Source: Flavobacteriales bacterium
GTDB lineage: Bacteria; Bacteroidota; Bacteroidia; NS11-12g; UBA955
Direction: 5' to 3'
Assembly: GCA_947450405.1 (NCBI GenBank)
Contig: CANFVI010000019.1
Span: 1-16,801 of the forward strand
DNA: 16,801 bases
Positions 6,985 to 13,584 of this stretch are shown here, one piece after another; the stretch's first letter is position 1; every line of letters starts with the position of its first letter. A model generated the notes under the pieces. That model saw only the letters and a list, made by a program, of their open reading frames with translations, made no database searches and was not told where the DNA came from. The position numbers were made by a program, and so were the translations under genes.

Positions 6985-8139
6985 ATGAAAAGCAAATTTT
7001 TAAAAATATTGGCCTTATCTGGTATGTGCTTTAGTTTTCCAGCATTTGCACAAACTCAAGACGCTGCTGGGGCAGGAAATCAAGTTGCTGCTGTTGCTGG
7101 CGCCGTTGCTCCAGCTGTAAAAAGTGCATTTAGCATAGAAAGTAACATTCCTTTGATTTTGGCGGTTACCGCTGTTGCGCTGGGGATTGTGATTTTGTTT
7201 TTAGGTACACTTTTGGGAAAAGTGGCTTTGTTGAAATTCAAACAAAACACAAAAGTACTCGCCATTGTTTGTTTCTCATCCGTTGCTGTTTCATTGCAAG
7301 CGGCTCCAACAGAGTTCGGTTGGAAGGTATCAACCCATCAATTGGATTCATTGTTGCTGGGTATTATTTTCTTTGAGGTTTTGATTATTTTATATTTTGC
7401 CTATTGGTTAAAAGTGTTAATTCTCCCAGAGAAAGAGAAAAAGGTGTTGACGGAAAAGAAAGCCGTTACAAATGCTTGGTGGGATAAATTTAACAAGTCG
7501 GTAAAAATTGAAAATGAAAAAGATGTGCAATTAGACCACGATTACGATGGTATTAAAGAATTAGACAATGCATTGCCGCCTTGGTGGTTGTATGGATTTT
7601 ATTTAACCATTTTATTTGCCTGCATTTATTTGTACAGATTTCACGTATCTAAGTCGGCGCCTCTTCAAGTTCAGGAATTGAATAATGAGTTTGTGGCAGC
7701 AAAATTGGAAGCTGAAGAATATGCCAAAACCCATCCTAAAAAAGTGGATGAAAATAGCATTGAATACACTGCGAATATTGAACTGATATCTGCAGGGAGA
7801 ACTTTGTTCGGACAGAAATGTGTTGCATGTCATGGACCAGATGGTCAAGGTTTACAGGGCCCAAACCTTACAGATGATTATTGGAAACACGGTGGGTCAA
7901 TCAAAGATATTTTCAAAACCATTAAAAACGGAGTACCTAATATGGGAATGATTGCTTGGGGTCAAGAATTGACACCCAATCAAATTGAAACATTGGCTAA
8001 TTATATTAAATCAATCAAAGGTTCAAAACCAGCTAATCCCAAAGTCCCTGAAGGTGATTTGTACATTGAAGCAGTTCAAGTAAAATCTGCGAATGATTCT
8101 ATTGTAAGTGCACAATTGGTTTTGCCAACGGGCAAATAA
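6985..8139 (+). CDS. ccoP: cbb3 cytochrome c oxidase subunit III, mono-heme (CcoP)
   Basis: This 384-residue membrane-anchored cytochrome c passes electrons into the oxidase. An N-terminal hydrophobic segment (about 5-22, ending FAQ) looks like a signal peptide. It is followed by helices at about 55-77, 90-106 and 122-145. The CcoP hallmark D-H-D-Y-D-G-I-x-E-L-D-N-x-L-P-P-W-W (184-201) then leads into a helix (about 202-219). The periplasmic domain carries a single heme c site, C279-x2-C282-H283 (KCVACHG), with a probable Met ligand at M320 or M322. Proteobacterial CcoP has two heme sites and one or two helices. This longer protein with one CXXCH has the form often seen in Bacteroidota. ATG at 6985 follows ccoQ by four bases. 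Confidence 0.95.
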   Translation: MKSKFLKILALSGMCFSFPAFAQTQDAAGAGNQVAAVAGAVAPAVKSAFSIESNIPLILAVTAVALGIVILFLGTLLGKVALLKFKQNTKVLAIVCFSSVAVSLQAAPTEFGWKVSTHQLDSLLLGIIFFEVLIILYFAYWLKVLILPEKEKKVLTEKKAVTNAWWDKFNKSVKIENEKDVQLDHDYDGIKELDNALPPWWLYGFYLTILFACIYLYRFHVSKSAPLQVQELNNEFVAAKLEAEEYAKTHPKKVDENSIEYTANIELISAGRTLFGQKCVACHGPDGQGLQGPNLTDDYWKHGGSIKDIFKTIKNGVPNMGMIAWGQELTPNQIETLANYIKSIKGSKPANPKVPEGDLYIEAVQVKSANDSIVSAQLVLPTGK

Positions 8140-8142
8140 CAT

Positions 8143-9549
8143 ATGCTGAATCAAGAGGAGGGAGAATCGTTTAGGGATCGGGTTTCAACCATAGATGAAA
8201 CTGGTCACCGAAAATGGGTGTTTGCATATAAACCATCAGGTAAATTTTACAGAGCGAGAACTTTATTATCTATATTTTATTTATTTGTTTTTTTTGGTTT
8301 GCCCTTTGTTCAGTACAAGGGCGAACCTTTGTTGCTGTTAAATATCATTGAACGCAAATTTGTAATTTTTGGATTTGTTTTTTGGTCGCAAGATTTTTAT
8401 TTATTTGGAATAACAATGATTCTATTTATCGTTTTCATTGTTGTGTTTTCAGTTGCTTTTGGAAGGTTATTTTGCGGATGGGCTTGTCCTCAAACCATTT
8501 TTATGGAAATGGTTTTTAGGAAAATTGAATATTTCATTGAAGGCGATGCACCCAAACAAATGGCGCTCAAAAAAGCCCCATGGACGGATGAAAAAATTTT
8601 AAAAAGGGGGATTAAATACTTCGTGTTTTATATCGTATCCTTTTTAATTGGAAATACGTTTTTGGCATACATCATTGGCAAAGATGCATTGGTTAAAATA
8701 ATGACCGAACCATTTAGTCAGCATGTGGGTGGATTTACATCGATGCTTATTTTTTCTGGAGTGTTTTTCTTCATTTATATTTATTTGAGAGAACAGGTTT
8801 GCACGGTGGTTTGTCCTTATGGTCGTTTGCAGGGTGTTTTATTAGACAAGCATTCTGTTGTTGTAGCCTATGATTATTTGAGGGGCGAGCCAAGAGAAAA
8901 GCTACATAAAAATCAGCAAAGAAATGCTGGAGATTGTATAGATTGTTTGAAATGCGTGCATGTTTGCCCAACTGGAATTGATATTCGAAATGGCACACAG
9001 CTAGAATGTACCCATTGCACTGCATGTATTGATGCTTGCGATTCAATTATGGATAAAATTAACAAGCCCAAAGGCTTGATTAAATATGCTTCAGAAGATA
9101 CTATTGCTGAAAATAAGCCCTTTTTGATAACCAAAAGATTAAAGGCTTATGTGGTTGTTCTCGTCATTTTATTTGTTTTGTTTATTTCAATTTTGGCAAC
9201 GAGGTCAACCATTGATCTGCAAATTACAAAAACATCAGGTCAAATGTATAATGAAACTGCCGATGGACAGGTTTCCAATATGTTTAACTTTATGATGATC
9301 AATAAAAGTCATCGGAATTTTGATTCTTTAGAACTGAAGGTAGAAGGTGGTAAAGGTCAAATTGAATTGGTTACTGGCGAGAAATATGTAAAAATAGCCA
9401 AAGAAGGGATATACAAAAGTGTATTTTTCATAAAAATGCCCTCAAAATCAATTCAAGAAAGAAAACAAAAAATTAAGGTTGAGCTATACCACAGAGGTCA
9501 GCTTATTGAAATTGAAAAAACAAATTTTTTAGCACCAATTGCAGAATAA
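8143..9549 (+). CDS. ccoG: cbb3 assembly iron-sulfur protein CcoG (RdxA/FixG family)
   Basis: This 468-residue polyferredoxin-like membrane protein is known in other bacteria to reduce Cu(II) to Cu(I) during cbb3 assembly. Transmembrane helices lie at about 41-58, 88-106, 158-180, 199-216 and 332-350. Membrane cysteine pairs are C111/C115 (FCGWACPQ) and C220/C224 (VCTVVCPYGR). Two [4Fe-4S] motifs follow: C265-x2-C268-x2-C271-x3-C275-P, and C289-x2-C292-x2-C295-x3-C299. The C-terminal 120 residues form a periplasmic Ig-like domain, as is usual for the family. It begins three bases after the ccoP stop. All cluster ligands are present, so it should be functional. Confidence 0.96.
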   Translation: MLNQEEGESFRDRVSTIDETGHRKWVFAYKPSGKFYRARTLLSIFYLFVFFGLPFVQYKGEPLLLLNIIERKFVIFGFVFWSQDFYLFGITMILFIVFIVVFSVAFGRLFCGWACPQTIFMEMVFRKIEYFIEGDAPKQMALKKAPWTDEKILKRGIKYFVFYIVSFLIGNTFLAYIIGKDALVKIMTEPFSQHVGGFTSMLIFSGVFFFIYIYLREQVCTVVCPYGRLQGVLLDKHSVVVAYDYLRGEPREKLHKNQQRNAGDCIDCLKCVHVCPTGIDIRNGTQLECTHCTACIDACDSIMDKINKPKGLIKYASEDTIAENKPFLITKRLKAYVVVLVILFVLFISILATRSTIDLQITKTSGQMYNETADGQVSNMFNFMMINKSHRNFDSLELKVEGGKGQIELVTGEKYVKIAKEGIYKSVFFIKMPSKSIQERKQKIKVELYHRGQLIEIEKTNFLAPIAE

Positions 9550-9559
9550 AATTAAAACC

Positions 9560-9994
9560 ATGAACTGGGGAAAATCAATCGTCGTCGTTTACACAATCTT
9601 TGTTATCGGAATTGTGTTTTTGGTATACAAATCAAGTCAACAAAAAATTGATTTGGTTGATCCCAATTATTACCAACAAGAAATTCAATTTCAAAAAGAA
9701 ATTGATGATTCTCAAAATGCAAATAGCCATCATTACAGCGCAAATGTGATTACTGAAAACGGATATGAATTTATTGTTGTGGATTCTAATTGTGGCAAAA
9801 CATTAAAAGGAGATGCTCAGTTTTACTGTCCCTCCGATTCAAAAAAAGATGTAAAAATGATCTTGCCCCAAACCATGGATTCAAAATGGAAAGTGCCTAT
9901 GAATGCCTTAAAATCGGCTTCTTACAAATTGAAAGTAAAATGGAGCAATGAACATGCAGAATCTTTTCAGTCTGTAATTGAATATGTGAAATAA
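9560..9994 (+). CDS. ccoH: cbb3 oxidase assembly protein CcoH (FixH family)
   Basis: This 144-residue protein has one N-terminal transmembrane helix (about 5-24) and a periplasmic domain. The family mark V-D-x-N-Y-Y (34-39, in LVDPNYYQQEI) is clear. The start was set at the ATG at 9560, ten bases after the ccoG stop. The TTG at 9539 would overlap ccoG and add seven residues before the helix. CcoH interacts with CcoI and the oxidase subunits and is needed for stable cbb3. Two Cys (in NCGK and YCPS) lie in the periplasmic domain. The stop shares one base with the next start (TAATG). Confidence 0.92.
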   Translation: MNWGKSIVVVYTIFVIGIVFLVYKSSQQKIDLVDPNYYQQEIQFQKEIDDSQNANSHHYSANVITENGYEFIVVDSNCGKTLKGDAQFYCPSDSKKDVKMILPQTMDSKWKVPMNALKSASYKLKVKWSNEHAESFQSVIEYVK

Positions 9995-10704
9995 TGACAA
10001 CAAATTTCCTTGTTGGGCTTTTCCTTGGATTGGCGGGGAGTTTGCATTGCATTGGAATGTGCGGTCCTTTGGTGTTGCTATTTCAATTGAATGGAACTTC
10101 CAAAATGTTTGGTTTATTTAATAGTTTGATTTACCAACTTGGCCGTGTTTTTATTTATGTTTTATTGGGTTTGTTGTTTGGTGCAGTTTTTCAAATTATC
10201 GATTTAAAGTACTTTGAAAGATATTTTAGCATTGGAATTGGCATTGTGTTTTTTGTGCTTTGGGTTAGAGAAGTTTCAATGAAAATAAAAACATCACAGA
10301 ATTCACTTCATTCAATTATTTTAAATCTCTTTGGAAAAGTGATGCAATCGAAATCGTATTTCGGGATGTTTTTAGGTGGAATGATGAATGGTTTATTGCC
10401 TTGCGGGTTGGTTTACGGTGCGTTACTGGCAGCGTTTGGAACTGGATCTACACAAGGATCAATGATTTTTATGCTTGGATTTGGTTTGGCAACGATACCC
10501 TCAATGATTTTACTTTCTTTTTTCAAAAATACACTTACGATTAATTTTCGGCAAAAACTGAGTAAGATGCTGCCATGGTGGTTGTTTATTCTCGGTATTT
10601 GGTTTTTATTGAGAGGGTTGAATCTAGGAATTCCATTCATTAGTCCGAAATTTACCGGAATTCATGGGCGACAGTCATCGTGTTGTAAATCAATAAACTA
10701 TTAA
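9994..10704 (+). CDS. TauE/SafE-like (DsbD_2 family) membrane protein of the cbb3 locus
   Basis: This 236-residue inner-membrane protein has about six helices. The family marks are GSLHCIGMCGP (16-25: H18, C19, C23) in the first helix and N-G-L-L-P-C-G-L-V-Y (132-141: C137) in the fourth. These look like the paired membrane cysteines of CcdA/DsbD-type proteins. Homologues are often annotated as sulfite exporters, but this subfamily usually accompanies cbb3 or copper genes, so copper or thiol handling during oxidase maturation is the better guess (inference). The tail carries adjacent cysteines C230-C231 six residues before the end, which could bind Cu(I). Translation is coupled to ccoH by TAATG. 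Confidence 0.85.
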   Translation: MTTNFLVGLFLGLAGSLHCIGMCGPLVLLFQLNGTSKMFGLFNSLIYQLGRVFIYVLLGLLFGAVFQIIDLKYFERYFSIGIGIVFFVLWVREVSMKIKTSQNSLHSIILNLFGKVMQSKSYFGMFLGGMMNGLLPCGLVYGALLAAFGTGSTQGSMIFMLGFGLATIPSMILLSFFKNTLTINFRQKLSKMLPWWLFILGIWFLLRGLNLGIPFISPKFTGIHGRQSSCCKSINY

Positions 10705-10710
10705 TTGTTT

Positions 10711-10764
10711 TGCGTTTAATTTAATTTTCTTAAACAAAAAAGTACATAAAGGCAATTAAACGCA
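10711..10764. repeat. 11-bp inverted repeat ahead of the fnr-type gene
   Basis: TGCGTTTAATT (10711-10721) returns as its exact reverse complement AATTAAACGCA (10754-10764), with 32 bp between. The right arm abuts a candidate -7 box, at the place where an activator or repressor would sit. No T-run follows it, so it does not look like a terminator. It is a plausible operator for the regulator gene that follows, but it does not have the FNR-box form. Confidence 0.5.
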
Positions 10765-10772
10765 TAAATTTG
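10765..10772 (+). promoter_or_regulatory. Candidate -7 promoter element for the fnr-type gene
   Basis: TAAATTTG matches TAnnTTTG exactly and lies 20 bp before the ATG at 10793. No TTTG-type -33 box is at the usual distance; the right arm of the inverted repeat occupies the bases directly upstream. This suggests the regulator can be transcribed separately from the oxidase genes. Confidence 0.5.
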
Positions 10773-10792
10773 AGAGTTGTTTTTTCATCCTT

Positions 10793-11503
10793 ATGAGTTT
10801 CGAACATAACCAATTAGACTGCAAAACCTGCACAAAACGTTTTACCTCCATATTTTGCAAAGTTGAAAATGATTCAATTGAGCAAATAAACGACGAAAAA
10901 ATTTGCACTCCCTACAAAAAGGGCCAAGTGATTTTTCATGAGGGATCTCGCCCATTTGGTATTTATTGCGTGAATTATGGCAAAATCAAACTTTCCAAGT
11001 TTGGAGATGATGGCAAAGAGCAAATTTTGCGTTTGGTTAAAGCTGGCGATTTATTGGGTTATAGATCGTTGTTGAGCCAAGACAAATACAGTGCCTCGGC
11101 AGTAGCGCTTGAAGATTCGGGAGTTTGTTTTATTCCCAAAGAACTTTTTATGGGTGTTTTGCAAAAAGATGGTGCGCTTTCAATGGAAATTATGAAGCTG
11201 TTGAGCGATGACCTAAGGAAAGCGGAAATAAGTATTACGCATTTGGCACAAAAGCCGGTTAGGGAACGATTGGCAGAAGCCCTTTTGTTTATAAAAGAAA
11301 CTTACGGTTTTGAAGCCGATAATTCAACTTTGAATTTGAAATTGTCGCGTGAAGAATTGGCAAACTTAGTTGGCACTGCCACGGAAACCGTAATTCGATT
11401 ATTGTCTGATTTCAAGTCAGATAGCATTATTTCATTGGAAGGTAAGAAGATAAAAATTATTGATATTGACAAATTGGTTTCAACTGCCAATTTGGAAGAT
11501 TAA
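10793..11503 (+). CDS. Crp/Fnr-family regulator, FNR-like with cysteine ligands
   Basis: This is a 236-residue DNA-binding regulator. The N-terminus has C10-x2-C13-x8-C22. C112 (SGVCFIP) aligns with Cys122 of E. coli FNR, so the four ligands of an oxygen-labile [4Fe-4S] cluster appear to be present, although the spacing of the third differs (x8 rather than x5). The cyclic-nucleotide-type beta-roll spans about 37-125, followed by the dimerisation helix (about 126-150) and a winged helix-turn-helix (about 155-226). The recognition helix reads T-E198-T-V-I-R202. Glu and Arg match FNR Glu209 and Arg213, but Ser212 is replaced by Ile201. It follows the oxidase genes after an 88-bp gap with its own candidate promoter, and two FNR-like boxes lie within the locus. 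It is the likely oxygen-responsive regulator of these genes; alternatives are redox or NO sensing. Confidence 0.88.
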   Translation: MSFEHNQLDCKTCTKRFTSIFCKVENDSIEQINDEKICTPYKKGQVIFHEGSRPFGIYCVNYGKIKLSKFGDDGKEQILRLVKAGDLLGYRSLLSQDKYSASAVALEDSGVCFIPKELFMGVLQKDGALSMEIMKLLSDDLRKAEISITHLAQKPVRERLAEALLFIKETYGFEADNSTLNLKLSREELANLVGTATETVIRLLSDFKSDSIISLEGKKIKIIDIDKLVSTANLED

Positions 11504-11536
11504 TTCATTTTTTAAGTGGTACTACTTAAATGAATT
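11502..11536. terminator. Convergent hairpin terminator between fnr and the minus-strand gene
   Basis: The left arm AATTCA (11502-11507) plus TTTAAGTG (11511-11518) pairs with TACTTAAA plus TGAATT (11523-11536). The loop is GTAC, there is a three-base T bulge, and one G-T wobble. It overlaps the stop codons of both convergent genes: fnr TAA at 11501-11503, and the minus-strand stop at 11526-11528. T-rich sequence follows on the plus side. Confidence 0.55.
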
Positions 11537-12149
11537 CTAATTTCATTTTTAATTCTTTCGAATAATTATAATCTTTTTCAAAAATAGTTTCCGTAATCCA
11601 AAAATTAACTATTTTTTCTTTAACTAGCTGGTTGATTATTCTTTTATGTAAAAGACCGAATGAATGTTTTTTGGATCCTGTAATTCCAATTATTGCTCCT
11701 TTTTGCAATAATTTATTGATTATTTTTGGGTTGTTTTGGCATTCTTTCATGCCATCGCATTTTAATAAGTAAATTTCGTAACCCAATAGGTTCATATCCC
11801 AAAAATCTATAGATAATTTTGAGTATTTGATATTTTTGTCGGGCAATAAAAACACTTTTTTATTGATTATTTCAGATTGATTATTTTCAATAATAGTTGA
11901 CAATTTGGTTTCATTTGTGATATTGAAATATACAAAATAGCTGCCATTAAAATTGCTATATTCAATGAATTCATTTACGAAATCAATCAATTTGTTCTTG
12001 TGCGCAAACGGAATTCCAATCCGAAACGATTTGAATTCATTGTTCTTTAAATATGATTTATAATCCTTAAACCATGAATTGTTTCCATGCAATGAATCAC
12101 AATCTAAAAGAAAAATATCTTCATCAATTAAATTCCCTAGTTTTAACAT
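11526..12149 (-). CDS. Hypothetical protein (207 aa), no recognised family
   Basis: The frame runs from an ATG at 12149 to a stop at 11526, with a candidate promoter 36 bp upstream, and it opposes the fnr gene. The product is rich in Asn, Lys and Ile with no signal peptide, membrane helix or conserved metal motif, so it is probably cytoplasmic. Hydrophobic strand-like segments alternate with helices (IFLLDCDSLH at 12-21, SYFVYFNIT at 70-78, KKVFLLPD at 97-104, GAIIGITGSK at 152-161). This suggests an alpha/beta fold of four or five strands. The segment GAIIGITGSKKHSFG might form a phosphate-binding loop, but that is speculation. Base composition is even more AT-rich than its neighbours, mostly through Asn, Lys and Ile codons. 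The function is unknown. Confidence 0.7.
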   Translation of the reverse strand: MLKLGNLIDEDIFLLDCDSLHGNNSWFKDYKSYLKNNEFKSFRIGIPFAHKNKLIDFVNEFIEYSNFNGSYFVYFNITNETKLSTIIENNQSEIINKKVFLLPDKNIKYSKLSIDFWDMNLLGYEIYLLKCDGMKECQNNPKIINKLLQKGAIIGITGSKKHSFGLLHKRIINQLVKEKIVNFWITETIFEKDYNYSKELKMKLEFI

Positions 12150-12184
12150 GATCTGGCAGTTTTGTTATTTGTATTCATTCTTTT

Positions 12185-12192
12185 CAAAATTA
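12185..12192 (-). promoter_or_regulatory. Candidate -7 promoter element for the hypothetical gene
   Basis: Read on the minus strand this is TAATTTTG, an exact TAnnTTTG match, 35 bp upstream of the ATG at 12149. It shows that the gene is probably transcribed on its own rather than from nhaA. Confidence 0.45.
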
Positions 12193-12327
12193 GATAATTG
12201 AATTACAAATAAATTTGAGATGATGTTTTGTTATTGCGAACAGTAGGTTTTTTTGGCTTTTGTTATAAAATGGTATATCTATTTGTTGGCCTCTATGGGG
12301 GAAATCGGAAATGATTGAAATCTCAAA

Positions 12328-12346
12328 ATATTTGGGTATCAAATAT
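12328..12346 (-). terminator. Weak hairpin downstream of nhaA
   Basis: ATATTTG (12328-12334) and CAAATAT (12340-12346) form a perfect 7-bp stem with a five-base loop, 19 bp after the nhaA stop. On the minus strand it is followed by a short T-rich run. The stem is AT-rich and therefore weak. The rest of the 216-bp gap (12150-12365) shows nothing beyond this hairpin and the -7 box of the next gene. Confidence 0.35.
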
Positions 12347-12365
12347 ATTTTAGCCTTGTGATCAG

Positions 12366-13544
12366 TTATTTTAGCCGTTGGGTGGAATTTGGTATTTTGC
12401 AAATGAAATAACCACTGATAGCCGCAACGCTGCTTGCAAATAAAATACTGATCTTGCCAATATTTGCGTAATCAATATTTGAGAAAGCCAAATTGGTAAT
12501 GAAAATAGACATTGTAAATCCTATTCCCCCAAGAAATGATGCCCCTAACAGATTTTTCAAAGATATGTTGGGCGAAATACGTGCAATGTTTAATTTGTTT
12601 GATAAATAACTAAATCCAAATATCCCTAGAGGTTTCCCAATTAATAATCCCCCAAAAATACCCAATGAAATTGGACTTGAAAAATCCAATGATGCATTAT
12701 TTAAAGATAATGCAGTGTTGGCGGCTGCGAACACTGGAAGTATAATAAATGCAACTGGCTTGTTCAAAAAGTGTTCTATTTTGTTGGGAATATTGAATTT
12801 TTCAATAGTGTTGTTTGGTAGTAAAAATGCAAATAAAACACCCGAAATTGATGCGTGAATTCCTGACTGTAAAATGCAGTACCACAGTGCAATTCCAATT
12901 AAAACATATACCAATAAAGGAGTTGTCTTCTTTTTATTTAGCAAAAACATGAGTATACAAATTGCCAGTGAAGATATTAGCCATGTAAAGTACAAACCAT
13001 GTCCATAGAAAATGGCAATAATCACGATTGCTCCTAAGTCGTCAATAATTGCCAATGCAGTTAAAAATATTTTTAATTCTATGGGTATTCTATTGCCTAA
13101 TAATCCCAATATGGCAATAGCGAAAGCAATATCTGTAGCCATAGGAATTCCGGCTCCACTTAAGGTTTTAGGTGAATTGAAATTGACGAAACAATAAATA
13201 GCAGCGGGAATAATCATTCCACCCAGTGCCCCAATCAAAGGCAACATTGCATTTTTGCGGGTTTTTAACTCCCCTTCGTTAAGTTCTCGTTTTATTTCTA
13301 TTCCAATGAGTAAGAAAAACAATGTCATGAATCCCTCATTCATCCAATCAATCAAAGTAGCTGGTAAATGAAAATTATTTTTGGTAGCATAATGAATCAG
13401 CGCTTGATAGTTAGGGTTGTATGCGCTGTTTGCTAAGATTAATGAAATGAATGTAAATAAGATTAAAAGTATACCTGAAGATTGTTGACTTTTAAAAAAG
13501 GATTTAAAAATTTCAGAGACTATAAAGGTTTTCTTTTTTTCCAT
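12366..13544 (-). CDS. nhaA: Na+/H+ antiporter NhaA
   Basis: This 392-residue inner-membrane antiporter exchanges internal Na+ for external H+, serving sodium and pH homeostasis. It has about twelve hydrophobic helices and normal length. The family hallmarks are present: ATDIAFA with D138, and the ion-binding pair D168-D169 in AIIDDLGA, equivalent to D133, D163 and D164 of E. coli NhaA. GKPLGI near residue 300 carries the conserved Lys. The N-terminus is cytoplasmic and basic (MEKKK). The start at 13544 leaves only 37 bp to the divergent ribD, and a TAnnTTTG box (13552-13559) lies just upstream. Confidence 0.97.
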   Translation of the reverse strand: MEKKKTFIVSEIFKSFFKSQQSSGILLILFTFISLILANSAYNPNYQALIHYATKNNFHLPATLIDWMNEGFMTLFFLLIGIEIKRELNEGELKTRKNAMLPLIGALGGMIIPAAIYCFVNFNSPKTLSGAGIPMATDIAFAIAILGLLGNRIPIELKIFLTALAIIDDLGAIVIIAIFYGHGLYFTWLISSLAICILMFLLNKKKTTPLLVYVLIGIALWYCILQSGIHASISGVLFAFLLPNNTIEKFNIPNKIEHFLNKPVAFIILPVFAAANTALSLNNASLDFSSPISLGIFGGLLIGKPLGIFGFSYLSNKLNIARISPNISLKNLLGASFLGGIGFTMSIFITNLAFSNIDYANIGKISILFASSVAAISGYFICKIPNSTQRLK

Positions 13545-13551
13545 TTCACCT

Positions 13552-13559
13552 CAAAAATA
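13552..13559 (-). promoter_or_regulatory. Candidate -7 promoter element for nhaA
   Basis: On the minus strand this reads TATTTTTG, an exact TAnnTTTG match ending 7 bp before the nhaA ATG. If it is used, the mRNA leader would be only a few bases long, close to leaderless. Confidence 0.4.
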
Positions 13560-13563
13560 ACTT

Positions 13564-13571
13564 TAACTTCG
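13564..13571 (+). promoter_or_regulatory. Candidate -7 promoter element for ribD
   Basis: TAACTTCG is a near match to TAnnTTTG and lies 10 bp before the GTG start of ribD. It sits back to back with the nhaA -7 box, so the two promoters would share one 37-bp region. A very short leader is implied. Confidence 0.4.
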
Positions 13572-13584
13572 CACTTATTAAGTG
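13572..13584. promoter_or_regulatory. Perfect 13-bp dyad over the ribD start codon
   Basis: CACTTATTAAGTG has 6-bp arms around a central T and covers the expected ribD transcription start and the GTG codon (13582-13584). GTGAATCAC (13582-13590) forms a second overlapping dyad. This could be an operator for the divergent nhaA/ribD promoters; chance is possible. Confidence 0.35.

Noticed and set aside
9539..9559. TTG start for ccoH overlapping ccoG
   Set aside because: The ATG at 9560 gives the usual short cytoplasmic N-terminus before the membrane helix.
12314..12327. Possible FNR-like site with ATGAT and ATCTC half-sites
   Set aside because: The second half-site has two mismatches and there is no promoter context; it lies downstream of nhaA.
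12190..12402. 70-residue minus-strand frame after nhaA
   Set aside because: It overlaps the nhaA end in another frame, has no family features, and lies over the candidate terminator hairpin.
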